The position numbers and the translations under genes are program-made. A stretch of DNA of 64,000 nucleotides from JAFCUW01 sp049898325 (lineage in GTDB: Bacteria; Pseudomonadota; Gammaproteobacteria; Burkholderiales; Burkholderiaceae_D), in the NCBI RefSeq assembly GCF_049898325.1, contig NZ_JAFCXL010000019.1, positions 37,063 through 101,062 on the forward strand. The letters are read 5' to 3'. Below the pieces are notes generated by a model, which saw only the letters and a program-made list of their open reading frames with translations, made no database searches and had not been told where the DNA came from. Position 1 is the first letter of the stretch. The number at the start of each line of letters is the position of its first letter. Shown here in pieces: positions 17,797 to 26,296 of this stretch.

Positions 17797-18714
17797 TCAG
17801 GCGCGGGCGCGCCAGCGCAGCAGGCGGGGGCCGAACATCACGGTCGCCAGCGAGGCCACCACCAGCGCGGTGCCGGCCCATTGCCAGGGGGTGATGACGT
17901 CGCCCAGGATGATCATGCCGGAACTGATGCCCACCACCGGCACGGCCAGGCTGAACGGCGCCACCCGGTTGAGCGGGTGGCGTTTCAACAGGCCCGTCCA
18001 CAAGGCATACGCGAGGATGGTGGCGAACCAGCCCAGGTAGGCCAGCGAGGCCCAGGTGGTCCACGGCGCCGCCAGCCAGCGCCAGCGCGTGGCGGGGTCG
18101 TCGAAGGCCAGCGACAGCAAAATGAAGGGCAGCACCGGCACCAGCGAACTCCACACCATGAACGGGACCACGTCGAAGCCGGCGCTCGCCTGCTGGGCGC
18201 GCCGCACGACGATGTTCGAGGCGGCCCACATGGCGGCCGCGCCCAGCACCAGCACGAAGCCGGCCGCGGTGGTGCCGCCGGTGGCCGCGCCCGGCGCCAG
18301 GTAATTGAGCGAAAAGCAGGCGATGCCCAGCGCCGCCAGGCCCAGGCCCCACAGCAGCGCCGTGCTGGCCCGCTCGCGCAGCAGCACGAAGCCGAACAGG
18401 GCCGTGAAAAACACCTGGGTTTGCATCAGCACCGAACCCAGTGCCGCCGACATGCCCACCTTCAGCGCCAGGAACAGGCAGCCGAACTGGCCGACGCCCT
18501 GCAGCAGGCCGTAGGCCAGCACGAATTTCCAGTGCAGCCTGGGGGGGCGGAAAAACAGGATCAGGGGCAGCACGGCGAACAGGTAGCGGCCCGCGCCAAG
18601 CTGGAACGGCGTCATGTCGTGCAGGGCGAACTTCATGGCGATGAAGTTGGTGCCCCAGATGAGCACCACGCCGAGGGCGGCGACGTAGTCGCGCGCCCCC
18701 AGGGATTTTTCCAC
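17797..18714 (-). CDS. DMT-superfamily transporter (EamA family)
   Basis: Inner-membrane metabolite transporter of the drug/metabolite (EamA, RhaT-like) superfamily. It has about ten hydrophobic helices arranged as two EamA repeats: the first begins YVAALGVVLIWGTNFIAMKF and the second GFVLVLGAAAMWAASNIVVRR. From the GTG at 18714 the length is 305 residues, normal for the family; no in-frame ATG lies closer before the first helix. It starts ten bases after the livF stop on the same strand, so it is probably the last gene of the liv operon. Many such proteins export amino acids or related metabolites, which would fit that position, but the substrate is not shown by sequence. Confidence 0.85.
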   Translation of the reverse strand: MEKSLGARDYVAALGVVLIWGTNFIAMKFALHDMTPFQLGAGRYLFAVLPLILFFRPPRLHWKFVLAYGLLQGVGQFGCLFLALKVGMSAALGSVLMQTQVFFTALFGFVLLRERASTALLWGLGLAALGIACFSLNYLAPGAATGGTTAAGFVLVLGAAAMWAASNIVVRRAQQASAGFDVVPFMVWSSLVPVLPFILLSLAFDDPATRWRWLAAPWTTWASLAYLGWFATILAYALWTGLLKRHPLNRVAPFSLAVPVVGISSGMIILGDVITPWQWAGTALVVASLATVMFGPRLLRWRARA

Positions 18715-18724
18715 GGTGGCGATC

Positions 18725-19447
18725 CTAGTGCGAACCGCCCAGGTAGGCGGCGACCACCTTCGGATCGGTCTTGAGGCTCTCGGCGGGACCGTGCACGGAG
18801 ATGCTGCCGTTTTCCAGCACGTAGCCATAGTCGGCCACGTTGAGGGCGGCGGCGGCGAACTGCTCCACCAGCAGCATCGTCACGCCTTCGCTTTTCAGGC
18901 GCGTGATGATGCGAAAGACCTCTTCGACCAGGATCGGGGCCAGCCCCATCGAGGGCTCGTCGAGCAGGATCACTTCGGGATTGAGCATGACGGCGCGCGC
19001 CATTGCCAGCATCTGCTGCTCGCCACCGGAGAGGGTGCCGGCCAGTTGGTGCTGGCGCTCTTTCAGGCGGGGGAACAGTTCGAGCGCCTTTTCCAGGTCC
19101 AGCTTGATCTCGCCTTTCGGACGCGAGCCCGTGAAGCGGGGAAACGCGCCCAGCAGCAGGTTGTCCGTCACGCTCATGGTGGGGAACACGCGGCGCCCCT
19201 CGGGCGAGTGGGCCAGGCCGCTACGGGCGATCTTGTGCGACTCCAGGCCCGTGATGTCCTTGCCACCGAGGCTGACCGTGCCCGAGGTGGGCCGGATCAT
19301 GCCGGAGATGGCGCGCATGGTGGTGGTCTTGCCGGCGCCGTTCGAGCCGATCAGGGTGACCAGTTTGCCCTTCGGCACTTCCAGCGAAATACCGTGCAGT
19401 ACTTGCACCTTGCCGTAAGCGGCGTACAGATTTTGGATCGATAACAT
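18725..19447 (-). CDS. livF: Branched-chain amino acid ABC transporter ATP-binding protein LivF
   Basis: Second ATPase of the high-affinity Leu/Ile/Val (HAAT) importer, 240 residues. Walker A is GSNGAGKTT (34-42), the signature is LSGGEQQML and Walker B is VILLDEPSMGLAP, all intact. It lies 11 bases downstream of the fused livMG gene and immediately upstream of the DMT transporter gene. LivF proteins of this cluster type end in a YLGG motif, as this does. Confidence 0.93.
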   Translation of the reverse strand: MLSIQNLYAAYGKVQVLHGISLEVPKGKLVTLIGSNGAGKTTTMRAISGMIRPTSGTVSLGGKDITGLESHKIARSGLAHSPEGRRVFPTMSVTDNLLLGAFPRFTGSRPKGEIKLDLEKALELFPRLKERQHQLAGTLSGGEQQMLAMARAVMLNPEVILLDEPSMGLAPILVEEVFRIITRLKSEGVTMLLVEQFAAAALNVADYGYVLENGSISVHGPAESLKTDPKVVAAYLGGSH

Positions 19448-19458
19448 GGTTGTCCTTA

Positions 19459-21399
19459 TTAGTGCGCCGCAGGGGCATCGGCACTGCCGCCCAGATAGGC
19501 TTCGATCACTTTCGGATCGCTCTGTACTGCCGCCGGCGTGCCTTCGGCGATCTTCTGGCCGAAGTCGAGCACGGTGACGGTGTCGCAGATGGCCATGACG
19601 ACGTCCATGTGGTGCTCGATGAGGATGATGGTGATGCCGTGGTCGCGGATCTTGCGGATGATCGCCATCAGCTCCTTGATGTCGGGCGCGGTCAGGCCGG
19701 CCGCTGGCTCGTCGAGCAGCAGCAGGCGGGGATTGAGACCGAGCGCGCGGCCGATTTCGAGCAGGCGCTGCTTACCGTACGGCAGATTGCGCGCTTCCTC
19801 GTTGGCCAGGTCCGACAGGCCGACGAATTCGAGGATCGACGCGGCGCGCTGGCGTGCCGCCTTTTCCTCGCGGCGGTAGCGCGGCGTTTGCAGCATGACG
19901 TCGGCGACGTTCGAATGGAAGGTGTGATGCAGGCCCACCAGCACGTTTTCGGTGGCCGTCATCTCGCCGAACAGTTGCACGTTCTGGAAGGTGCGCGCGA
20001 CCCCGCCCAGCGCGATCTGCGCCGGCGTGCGGCCCGTGATGACGACGCCGTCGAAGGCGACGTTGCCGTCGGTGGGCTGATAGATCCCCGTCAGCACGTT
20101 CATCATGGTGCTCTTGCCGGAGCCGTTCGGGCCGATCAGGCCGTGCACGGTGCGTTCGCCCACTTGCAGGTCGACCCGGTTGAGCGCTTTGAGGCCGCCG
20201 AACTGCATCAGGACCTGGTCGACCTTGAGCAGGGCGACGCCGGCCTTGCCGCTGCTGGCGGCGCCGGCAAAGGCGTCGGCATTACCGGCGGCCACCGCCA
20301 GCGAGGTGTCGTGGACGGCGCCGCGACCGAGCAGCGAGCGGAAGAAGCCGACGATGCCATCTTGCAGGTAGTAGACGACGAACAGGGTCATCAAGCCGAA
20401 AATGGTCAGGCGCCAGTCCGTCATGTTCTCCAGCCGGTACGAGAAATATGCCATGGCGACGGTGGCGACGACGGGGATGAGCACCTTGCGCGGGGTGCTC
20501 TTCTGGCGCGCCAGCAGGTAGATGGCGCTGGCGACGGCGACGACGGCGAAGAACACGGCGATCTTGCGGAACAGTTCGATGTCGGCCAGCAGGCTAGGCA
20601 GCATGACCACGATCAGCGCGCCGATCAGGGCGCCCGAGCGGGTCTTGCGGCCCCCCATGATGACGGCCAGCAGGAACAGGATGGTCAGCTCGAAATTGAA
20701 GGTCTGCGGCGAGATGTATTCTTCCGAATAGGCGAACAGGCTGCCGGCCAGGCCAGCCAGGCCGGCGCTGATGACGAAAGCGTAGACCTTGTAGCGGTAC
20801 ACCGACACGCCCATGCAGTCCGAGGCGATCGGGCTGTCGCGCAGTGCTTCGAAGGCGCGCCCCAGGTTCGACTTGAGGATGCGGTGGACGACGATGAGCG
20901 AAATGACCATCAGCGCGGCGACCAGGTAAAAATAGCCCACTTCGGACAGCTTGGTGCCGAACAGGACGGGCTTGGAGATCTTGATGCCCAGCGGGCCTTC
21001 GGTGATGAAGGTCATCTCGTTGATCAGGATCTGGATGATGGTGCCGAAGGCCAGCGTGACCATCGCCAGGTAGGGGCCCGTCACGCGCAGGGCCGGCAAG
21101 GCCAGGATGGCGCCGAACAGGGCGGCGCCACCGATCGAGCCGAGCATGGCCAGCGGCCATGGCACGCCCAGTTTGAACACCAGCACGCCCGTGATGTAGG
21201 CGCCGATGCCGAACAGGCCGGCGTGGCCCAGCGAGACCTGGCCCGTGTAACCGACCACGATGTCCAGGCCAAAGAGCAGGATGGCGTAGATCAGGATGGT
21301 CTCGGCCAGGTGGATGTAGTAGGGATTCGGGATCAGGATGGGGAACGCGATCAGCGCGATGATGCCGATGACGGACGCTAAAAAGATTTTCTTGTTCAT
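19459..21399 (-). CDS. Fused branched-chain amino acid permease/ATPase (LivM-LivG)
   Basis: A 646-residue fusion of two HAAT transporter subunits normally encoded separately. Residues 1 to about 350 form the LivM-type permease with about ten hydrophobic helices, including the YTGQVSLGHAGLFGIGAY signature and the coupling-loop ESAL-type segment. Residues about 390-646 form the LivG ATPase with Walker A GPNGSGKST (423-431), signature LPYGKQ (539-544) and Walker B LLLDEPAAGLT (560-570). The linker at 355-390 is Ala-rich. Such fusions are known in Burkholderiales. The paired ATPase is LivF next door and the second permease is LivH upstream. Confidence 0.93.
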   Translation of the reverse strand: MNKKIFLASVIGIIALIAFPILIPNPYYIHLAETILIYAILLFGLDIVVGYTGQVSLGHAGLFGIGAYITGVLVFKLGVPWPLAMLGSIGGAALFGAILALPALRVTGPYLAMVTLAFGTIIQILINEMTFITEGPLGIKISKPVLFGTKLSEVGYFYLVAALMVISLIVVHRILKSNLGRAFEALRDSPIASDCMGVSVYRYKVYAFVISAGLAGLAGSLFAYSEEYISPQTFNFELTILFLLAVIMGGRKTRSGALIGALIVVMLPSLLADIELFRKIAVFFAVVAVASAIYLLARQKSTPRKVLIPVVATVAMAYFSYRLENMTDWRLTIFGLMTLFVVYYLQDGIVGFFRSLLGRGAVHDTSLAVAAGNADAFAGAASSGKAGVALLKVDQVLMQFGGLKALNRVDLQVGERTVHGLIGPNGSGKSTMMNVLTGIYQPTDGNVAFDGVVITGRTPAQIALGGVARTFQNVQLFGEMTATENVLVGLHHTFHSNVADVMLQTPRYRREEKAARQRAASILEFVGLSDLANEEARNLPYGKQRLLEIGRALGLNPRLLLLDEPAAGLTAPDIKELMAIIRKIRDHGITIILIEHHMDVVMAICDTVTVLDFGQKIAEGTPAAVQSDPKVIEAYLGGSADAPAAH

Positions 21400-21409
21400 G
21401 GGATGCCTA

Positions 21410-22300
21410 TTAAACCTTCTTGATCGCGGTTTTGCCGAACAGGCCGGCCGGCTTGATCGCCAGTACCAGCAGCAGCAGCACCAGGCCCGGTACTTCCTTG
21501 TAGCCGGTCGAGATGTAGTAACCGGTGGCGGTTTCGGCGATGCCCAGGATCAGGCCGCCGACGATGGCGCCCATGCCCGAGGTCAGGCCGCCGATGATGG
21601 CCACGGCGAACGCTTTCAGTCCCAGCGAAGCGCCCATGGTGGCGCCGGTGAGCGTCAGCGGCGCCACCAGCACGCCGGCGAATGCCGCCGTGGCCGACGA
21701 CAGCGCGTACGAGAACGTGATCACCATGCTGGTGTTAATGCCCATCAGGCCGGCCGCGTCGCGGTCGTTCGAGGTGGCGACCACGGCCTTGCCGTAGATC
21801 GATTTGCGGTTGAACAGTTCGACCGCCAGCATGATGGCGATGGCACCGACGATGACGGCGATCTGCATCGGCTGCACATTGGCGCCGAGGATGTTGATCG
21901 GCGCGGTCGGCAGCGGCGAGGGGAAGGTCAGGTCGTCCTTGCCCCAGATGTTTTCGGCGACGTTTTTGAAGATGATGGCCAGCGCGATGGTCGACATGAT
22001 CCAGCCGAATTCGGACTTGATCTTGATGGCCGGGCGCACGCCGATCCATTCGACGAACATGCCCTGCAGCGCGCCGAAGCACAGCACCACGGGGATCATC
22101 AGGAGGTAACTGAGGTAAGGGCCGCCGTGAATCGAACTGACGAGCGACAGGCCGACCAGGGCGCCGAGCATGAGGGCTTCGCCCTGGCCGAAATTGAGGG
22201 TGCCGGAAGTGGCGAAGGTAAGCTGGTAGCCGAACGCGATGACGGCGTAAATCATGCCGAGCGCGATACCGGAAAAGACGATCTGTAGCAGGATATCCAT
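21410..22300 (-). CDS. livH: Branched-chain amino acid ABC transporter permease LivH
   Basis: Inner-membrane permease of 296 residues with about eight hydrophobic helices. The N-terminal block ALGMIYAVIAFGYQLTFATSG and the NFGQGEALMLGAL signature are the conserved LivH features. It lies 11 bases upstream of livMG and 112 bases downstream of livK; a hairpin with a U-tract sits in the latter gap and probably lowers expression of the membrane and ATPase genes relative to the binding protein. Confidence 0.94.
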   Translation of the reverse strand: MDILLQIVFSGIALGMIYAVIAFGYQLTFATSGTLNFGQGEALMLGALVGLSLVSSIHGGPYLSYLLMIPVVLCFGALQGMFVEWIGVRPAIKIKSEFGWIMSTIALAIIFKNVAENIWGKDDLTFPSPLPTAPINILGANVQPMQIAVIVGAIAIMLAVELFNRKSIYGKAVVATSNDRDAAGLMGINTSMVITFSYALSSATAAFAGVLVAPLTLTGATMGASLGLKAFAVAIIGGLTSGMGAIVGGLILGIAETATGYYISTGYKEVPGLVLLLLVLAIKPAGLFGKTAIKKV

Positions 22301-22344
22301 GATGGGGTCCGGTGGGCGGGGCCGCGAGTGCGCCGCCGGTCAAC

Positions 22345-22381
22345 AAAAAATCGGCCAGGCTTGAGAGTCAAGCCCGGCCGA
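22345..22381 (-). terminator. Intercistronic terminator/attenuator between livK and livH
   Basis: On the minus strand a 14-base-pair stem (22381-22368 pairing with 22364-22351, with one G-U pair and a three-base loop) is followed by six T. It has all features of an intrinsic terminator but lies inside the operon, after livK and before livH. Partial read-through would give more binding protein than membrane components, the usual stoichiometry for such importers. Confidence 0.8.
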
Positions 22382-22412
22382 AAATTACCGCGCATGGCGG
22401 CAATTTATGCAA

Positions 22413-23570
22413 TTACTTCGCCTGAACGACCTTGCCGCCCTTGACTTCGCCAAACACGGTATTTTTGAAGTCGATCGCTTCGTGGTCGGTTTTGCTGAAC
22501 GGCTTGCTGTACGAGGTGACGACGCCGTCGACATTCTCGTTCAGGTTTTCCAGCGCAGCATGGATCTTCGGACCTTCCGTCGAGCCGGCCTGCTTGATGG
22601 CCGCGGCCAGCAGGTAGATCGAGTCATAGCCCTGGGCTGCCGACACCGGCGACGGCATGCGGCCGTTTGGCGGGTTGTACGCCTTGACGTAGGAGTCGAT
22701 GAAGGTCTTGCGCTTGGCGTTGGTGGGGTCCTGGATGAAGGTTTGCGGCATGCGGGTGCCGTCGCCGTTCTTGCCGGCGTTGTCGATGAAGTTGCCCATC
22801 GACAGGGTCCAGCTACCGACCAGCGGCACTTTCCAGCCCAGTTTTTCCATGCCGTTGGCGATCTGCGCCAGTTCCGGGCCGATACCGTAGGTCAGCACCG
22901 CTTCGGCGCCGGCTTGCTTGGCTTTGAGCAACTGGGCCGTCATGTCGACGTCCTTGATGTTGTATTTCTCGGTGGCGACGGCCTTCATGCCGCGCTTGTC
23001 GAGGGCTTTTTCCAGATCTTCACGACCAAGCTGGCCGTAGTTGGTCGAGTCGGCCAGGATCGCGACCTTCTTGAACTTGCGGCGGTCGACGGCTTCCTGG
23101 ATGATCATTTCCGACTGGATCTGGTCGCTGGCGGCGTTGCGGAAGATGTAGTTCGACGGCTCCTTGGCGAACTGCTGGGTGATGATGGAGCCAGTGGCGA
23201 CGTTGTTGATGACCGGAATTTTTGCTTCCTGGTAGAAGCGCTGCGAGGCCAGGGCCACGCCGGTGTTGATGTAGCCGACGGTGGCGACGACGTGTTCCTT
23301 GTTGATCAGCTCCTGGGCCACTTGCACGCCGCGCGGTGGGGCCGCTTCATCGTCGCGCTCGATCAGCTGGATCTGGCGACCCAGCACGCCGCCCTTGGCA
23401 TTGATTTCAGCAGCGGCCAGCTTGGCGCCGTCGCGCATGGACACGCCCATGGGGGCCGAGCCGCCGGTGAAGGGACCGGCCACACCGATTTTGATGGGAT
23501 CGGCAGCAATTGCCGACATCGATACACCAAGCGCTACCGCTGCTACCAACGTTTTCAACTTGAAATTCAT
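22413..23570 (-). CDS. livK: Branched-chain amino acid ABC transporter substrate-binding protein
   Basis: Periplasmic Leu/Ile/Val-type binding protein of 385 residues. It has a Sec signal peptide (FKLKTLVAAVALGVSMSAIAA, cleavage about residue 22-23) and the type I periplasmic-binding fold with the opening KIGVAGPFTGGSAPMG and hinge motifs FIDSYVKAY and QGYDSIYLLA. First gene of the liv operon, it has its own sigma-70-like promoter 65 bases upstream of the ATG. Ligand specificity within branched-chain or other aliphatic amides cannot be settled by eye. Confidence 0.92.
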   Translation of the reverse strand: MNFKLKTLVAAVALGVSMSAIAADPIKIGVAGPFTGGSAPMGVSMRDGAKLAAAEINAKGGVLGRQIQLIERDDEAAPPRGVQVAQELINKEHVVATVGYINTGVALASQRFYQEAKIPVINNVATGSIITQQFAKEPSNYIFRNAASDQIQSEMIIQEAVDRRKFKKVAILADSTNYGQLGREDLEKALDKRGMKAVATEKYNIKDVDMTAQLLKAKQAGAEAVLTYGIGPELAQIANGMEKLGWKVPLVGSWTLSMGNFIDNAGKNGDGTRMPQTFIQDPTNAKRKTFIDSYVKAYNPPNGRMPSPVSAAQGYDSIYLLAAAIKQAGSTEGPKIHAALENLNENVDGVVTSYSKPFSKTDHEAIDFKNTVFGEVKGGKVVQAK

Positions 23571-23634
23571 TTGCTGTCTCCATGATGTTGTGTTCTACCT
23601 GCCTTACGTGAACGTCGCCGTCCATCGATGGCTG

Positions 23635-23663
23635 ATTGTAGGGGACCATTTTGCTAACAGCAA
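23635..23663 (-). promoter_or_regulatory. Sigma-70-like promoter of livK
   Basis: Minus strand reads TTGCTG (-35, 23663-23658), a spacer of exactly 17 bases, then TACAAT (-10, 23640-23635). The livK ATG is 65 bases downstream of the -10. This is the best-matching promoter in the AT-rich gap upstream of the operon. Confidence 0.7.
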
Positions 23664-23670
23664 TCGTTAG
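23654..23670. promoter_or_regulatory. Inverted repeat over the livK -35 (possible operator)
   Basis: CTAAC - 7 bases - GTTAG, five-base arms at 23654-23658 and 23666-23670, overlapping the -35 element of the livK promoter. Position suggests a repressor or activator site, but the protein is unknown. Confidence 0.35.
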
Positions 23671-23754
23671 ATGTGACGCGCTGCAACAAACTTGGGCGTA
23701 AGGTGTTGGTAAGGAAGAAGGCGTAGGAAGATCAAGCACTTAGAACGGAAACGC

Positions 23755-23779
23755 AAAAGGCCGCATCACGATGCGGCCT
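23755..23779 (-). terminator. Rho-independent terminator of the Tyr/Pro-rich lipoprotein gene
   Basis: Ten-base-pair stem AGGCCGCATC / GATGCGGCCT (23758-23767 and 23770-23779) with a two-base loop, followed on the minus strand by a TTTT tract. It lies 20 bases after the stop of the lipoprotein gene. Confidence 0.78.
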
Positions 23780-23799
23780 CCCCAAGTTGGTGCGCTATT

Positions 23800-24231
23800 T
23801 CAGCGCCCGAAGCGGGTGCCGATGCCGATGCCGCCCCAGTTGCGGCCGCCCCGGTGGCCGCCCCAGCTGCGGCCGAAGCCGAGGTCCAGGCCGATCGACA
23901 CGGGAGGGTAGTAATAGGGCGCTGGCGCGTAATACACGGGGGCCGGGTAGTAGACGGGCTGCGCAACGTAGACGGGCTGTGTCACAATCGGCGCGGAACT
24001 GTATTGCGTCGCCGAGCCGCTGGACGAGCTGGCCGCCAGGCGCTCGCCTGTGCCGGGCGCGACGGGCGTGACGGAGACCACGCGCCACTGACCCGGATCG
24101 GCCGGCGCGGTATAGTTAGCGCCGTACGGTGCGGCGTACGGTGCGCCATAAGCGCCCCGCGGCGCATCATAGGCGCAGCCGCCCAGGGTGGCGGTGGCGG
24201 CGACGGCGAGTACAGAAATCAGGGTTTTCAT
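23800..24231 (-). CDS. Tyr/Pro/Gly-rich putative lipoprotein, 143 residues
   Basis: No known domain recognised. From ATG 24231 the protein has a lipoprotein signal peptide (MKTLISVLAVAATATLGGC) with lipobox LGGC and lipidated Cys19. The mature part contains an Ala-Pro-Tyr repeat region near residues 20-40, a Ser-rich linker, a Tyr/Pro/Val-rich stretch (VYYPAPVYYAPAPYYYPP) and a Gly/Arg-rich end. A GAGGATCCC ribosome-binding region just precedes the ATG, so the longer start at 24291 is not used. The composition suggests an outer-membrane or surface-exposed low-complexity lipoprotein. It is divergent from the GNAT-eutBC operon. Confidence 0.7.
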   Translation of the reverse strand: MKTLISVLAVAATATLGGCAYDAPRGAYGAPYAAPYGANYTAPADPGQWRVVSVTPVAPGTGERLAASSSSGSATQYSSAPIVTQPVYVAQPVYYPAPVYYAPAPYYYPPVSIGLDLGFGRSWGGHRGGRNWGGIGIGTRFGR

Positions 24232-24338
24232 GGGATCCTCACGCTTGGGGGGCACTTTGATGCACATCATCATAAGGGGGCGACCTGCCATGTTCCATGC
24301 GGATTACAGCTTGTTACAGTTGCAAGGGGGCCTGCAAC

Positions 24339-24896
24339 ATGCTTGAGCCCCTATTTACCATCCGCCAGGCCGTTCCCGCCGATATTATCGCGCTCGAGCG
24401 CTTCATCGAGCAATCTGCGCGGGGCCTGAACGGCGATTTTTACACGCCGGCCCAGCTCGACGCCGTTACCCGCGAAGTGTTCGGCGTCGACAGCCAGCTG
24501 ATCGCCGACGGCACGTTTTTCCTTGTCGAACACCTGGTCGAACACGGCGCCGAACTGGTCGCCTGCGGCGGCTGGGGCAAGCGCTCGACCGGCTGCGGCG
24601 GCGACAAGCACAAGTCGGCGCCTGAACGGCTGCTCGATCCGGCCCGCGAGGCGGCCAAGATCCGCGCCTTTTTTGTCGCCCCGTCGATGGCGCGGCGGGG
24701 CATTGCCTCGATGCTGCTGGCGCACTGCGAGCGGCAGGCCGCCGCCGCCGGTTTCAGCGCCGTTGAACTGGTCGCCACCATGCCCGGGGTGCCCCTGTAC
24801 CGCAGCCGCGGCTTCGCGCTCGTCGAGCATTACCACCTGCCGCTGGCGGTACCGGTACCGGTGGCGCTGATGCGGCGCGCGCTGGCGCCCTCATGA
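24339..24896 (+). CDS. GNAT-family N-acetyltransferase
   Basis: A 185-residue cytoplasmic GNAT acetyltransferase. Motif A for acetyl-CoA binding is IRAFFVAPSMARRGIASMLL with the RxxGxA loop, and motif B region reads LYRSRGFALVEHY. ATG 24339 is chosen to match the domain start; an earlier ATG at 24297 gives a Cys-rich leader and is disfavoured. The stop overlaps the eutB start by four bases (ATGA), so it is translationally coupled to ethanolamine ammonia-lyase. Acetyl acceptor unknown; the coupling suggests a role linked to ethanolamine, another amine, or the enzyme itself, which is inference. Confidence 0.85.
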   Translation: MLEPLFTIRQAVPADIIALERFIEQSARGLNGDFYTPAQLDAVTREVFGVDSQLIADGTFFLVEHLVEHGAELVACGGWGKRSTGCGGDKHKSAPERLLDPAREAAKIRAFFVAPSMARRGIASMLLAHCERQAAAAGFSAVELVATMPGVPLYRSRGFALVEHYHLPLAVPVPVALMRRALAPS

Positions 24897-26296
24897 CTGC
24901 CTACGCCCACACCGTCGGCGCCATGGTGTACCGCTTCGCCGACCTGCGCGACTTGCTGGCCAAGGCCAGCCCGGCCCGTTCGGGCGACATGCTCGCCGGC
25001 CTTGGCGCGCGCAGCGCCGCCGAGCGGGTGGCGGCGCAGATGGCGCTGGCCGATCTGCCGCTGACGGTGTTCCTGAGCGAAGCGGTGGTGCCCTACGAGA
25101 GCGACGAAGTGACGCGCCTGATCGTCGACCGCCACGACGGCGCCGCCTTTGCCGCCATCGGCCACCTGACCGTGGGCGGCTTGCGCGACTGGCTGCTCAC
25201 GCAGGCGGCTAGCGACGACACCGGCGCCTTGCCGGCAGTGGCGCCAGCGCTCACGCCGGAGATGGTGGCGGCGGTCTCTAAACTGATGCGCAACCAGGAC
25301 CTGATCCTGGTCGCCTCGCGCTGCCGCGTCACCACCGCCTTTCGTAACACCATCGGCCTGCCGGGCCGCCTGTCCACGCGCCTGCAGCCGAACCACCCGA
25401 CCGACGACAGCGCCGGCATTGGCGCGAGCATCCTCGACGGCCTGATGTACGGCAGCGGCGACGCCTGCATCGGCATCAACCCGGCCTCGGACCACGTGGG
25501 CGGGCTCGTCACGCTGCTGCACACGCTCGACGACCTCATTACCCGCTTCGACATTCCCACCCAGTCCTGCGTGCTCACCCACGTCACCAACACGCTTGCC
25601 GCCATCGAGAAGGGCGCGCCGGTCGACCTGGTGTTCCAGTCGATTGCCGGCACCGAGGCGGCCAACCGCAGCTTCGGCATCGACCTGGCCCTGCTGGGCG
25701 AAGCGCGGGCGGCCGCGCTGTCGCTGGGGCGCGGCACGCTGGGCACGAACCTGATGTATTTCGAGACGGGCCAGGGCAGCGCCCTGTCGGCCAATGCCCA
25801 CCATGGCGTCGACCAGCAAACCTGCGAGGCGCGCGCCTACGCGGTGGCGCGCGCCTTCGAGCCGCTGCTGGTGAACTCGGTGGTGGGCTTCATCGGCCCC
25901 GAGTATTTATATGACGGCAAGCAGATCATCCGCGCCGGCCTGGAAGACCATTTTTGCGCCAAGCTGATGGGACTGCCGATGGGCTGCGACGTCTGCTACA
26001 CCAACCACGCCGAGGCGGACCAGGACGACATGGACAGCCTGCTCACCCTGCTGGCCGCCGCTGGCTGCACCTTCATCATGGGGGTGGCGGGCGCGGACGA
26101 CATCATGCTCAACTACCAGAGCACCTCGTTCCACGACGCCCTGTACGTGCGCCGCCTGCTGGGCTTGCAGCCAGCACCGGAATTCGAACACTGGCTGCGC
26201 CGCATGGGCATTTTTGCCGGCGCCGACGCCGACGGTGTACGGCTGGGAGCCATGCCGCCCTTGCTGGCGCAGGCGGCGCGGCGCTTGCTGCCATGA
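24893..26296 (+). CDS. eutB: Ethanolamine ammonia-lyase large subunit EutB
   Basis: Heavy chain of adenosylcobalamin-dependent ethanolamine ammonia-lyase, which converts ethanolamine to acetaldehyde and ammonia. The 467 residues are close to the E. coli 453. Conserved blocks include NTIGLPGRLSTRLQPNHPTD, YGSGDACIGINPASD, GTNLMYFETGQGSALSANAHHGVDQQTCEARAY-type segments and the closing GVAGADDIMLNYQSTSFHDA. Both ends overlap neighbours by four bases (ATGA), tying it to the GNAT gene before and eutC after. No Eut microcompartment, permease or EutA reactivase gene is in the window. Confidence 0.95.
   Translation: MTAYAHTVGAMVYRFADLRDLLAKASPARSGDMLAGLGARSAAERVAAQMALADLPLTVFLSEAVVPYESDEVTRLIVDRHDGAAFAAIGHLTVGGLRDWLLTQAASDDTGALPAVAPALTPEMVAAVSKLMRNQDLILVASRCRVTTAFRNTIGLPGRLSTRLQPNHPTDDSAGIGASILDGLMYGSGDACIGINPASDHVGGLVTLLHTLDDLITRFDIPTQSCVLTHVTNTLAAIEKGAPVDLVFQSIAGTEAANRSFGIDLALLGEARAAALSLGRGTLGTNLMYFETGQGSALSANAHHGVDQQTCEARAYAVARAFEPLLVNSVVGFIGPEYLYDGKQIIRAGLEDHFCAKLMGLPMGCDVCYTNHAEADQDDMDSLLTLLAAAGCTFIMGVAGADDIMLNYQSTSFHDALYVRRLLGLQPAPEFEHWLRRMGIFAGADADGVRLGAMPPLLAQAARRLLP

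Noticed and set aside
24232..24338. Cobalamin riboswitch before the eut genes
   Set aside because: Only 107 bases lie between divergent starts and no B12-box-like sequence was seen; too short for a full cobalamin riboswitch.
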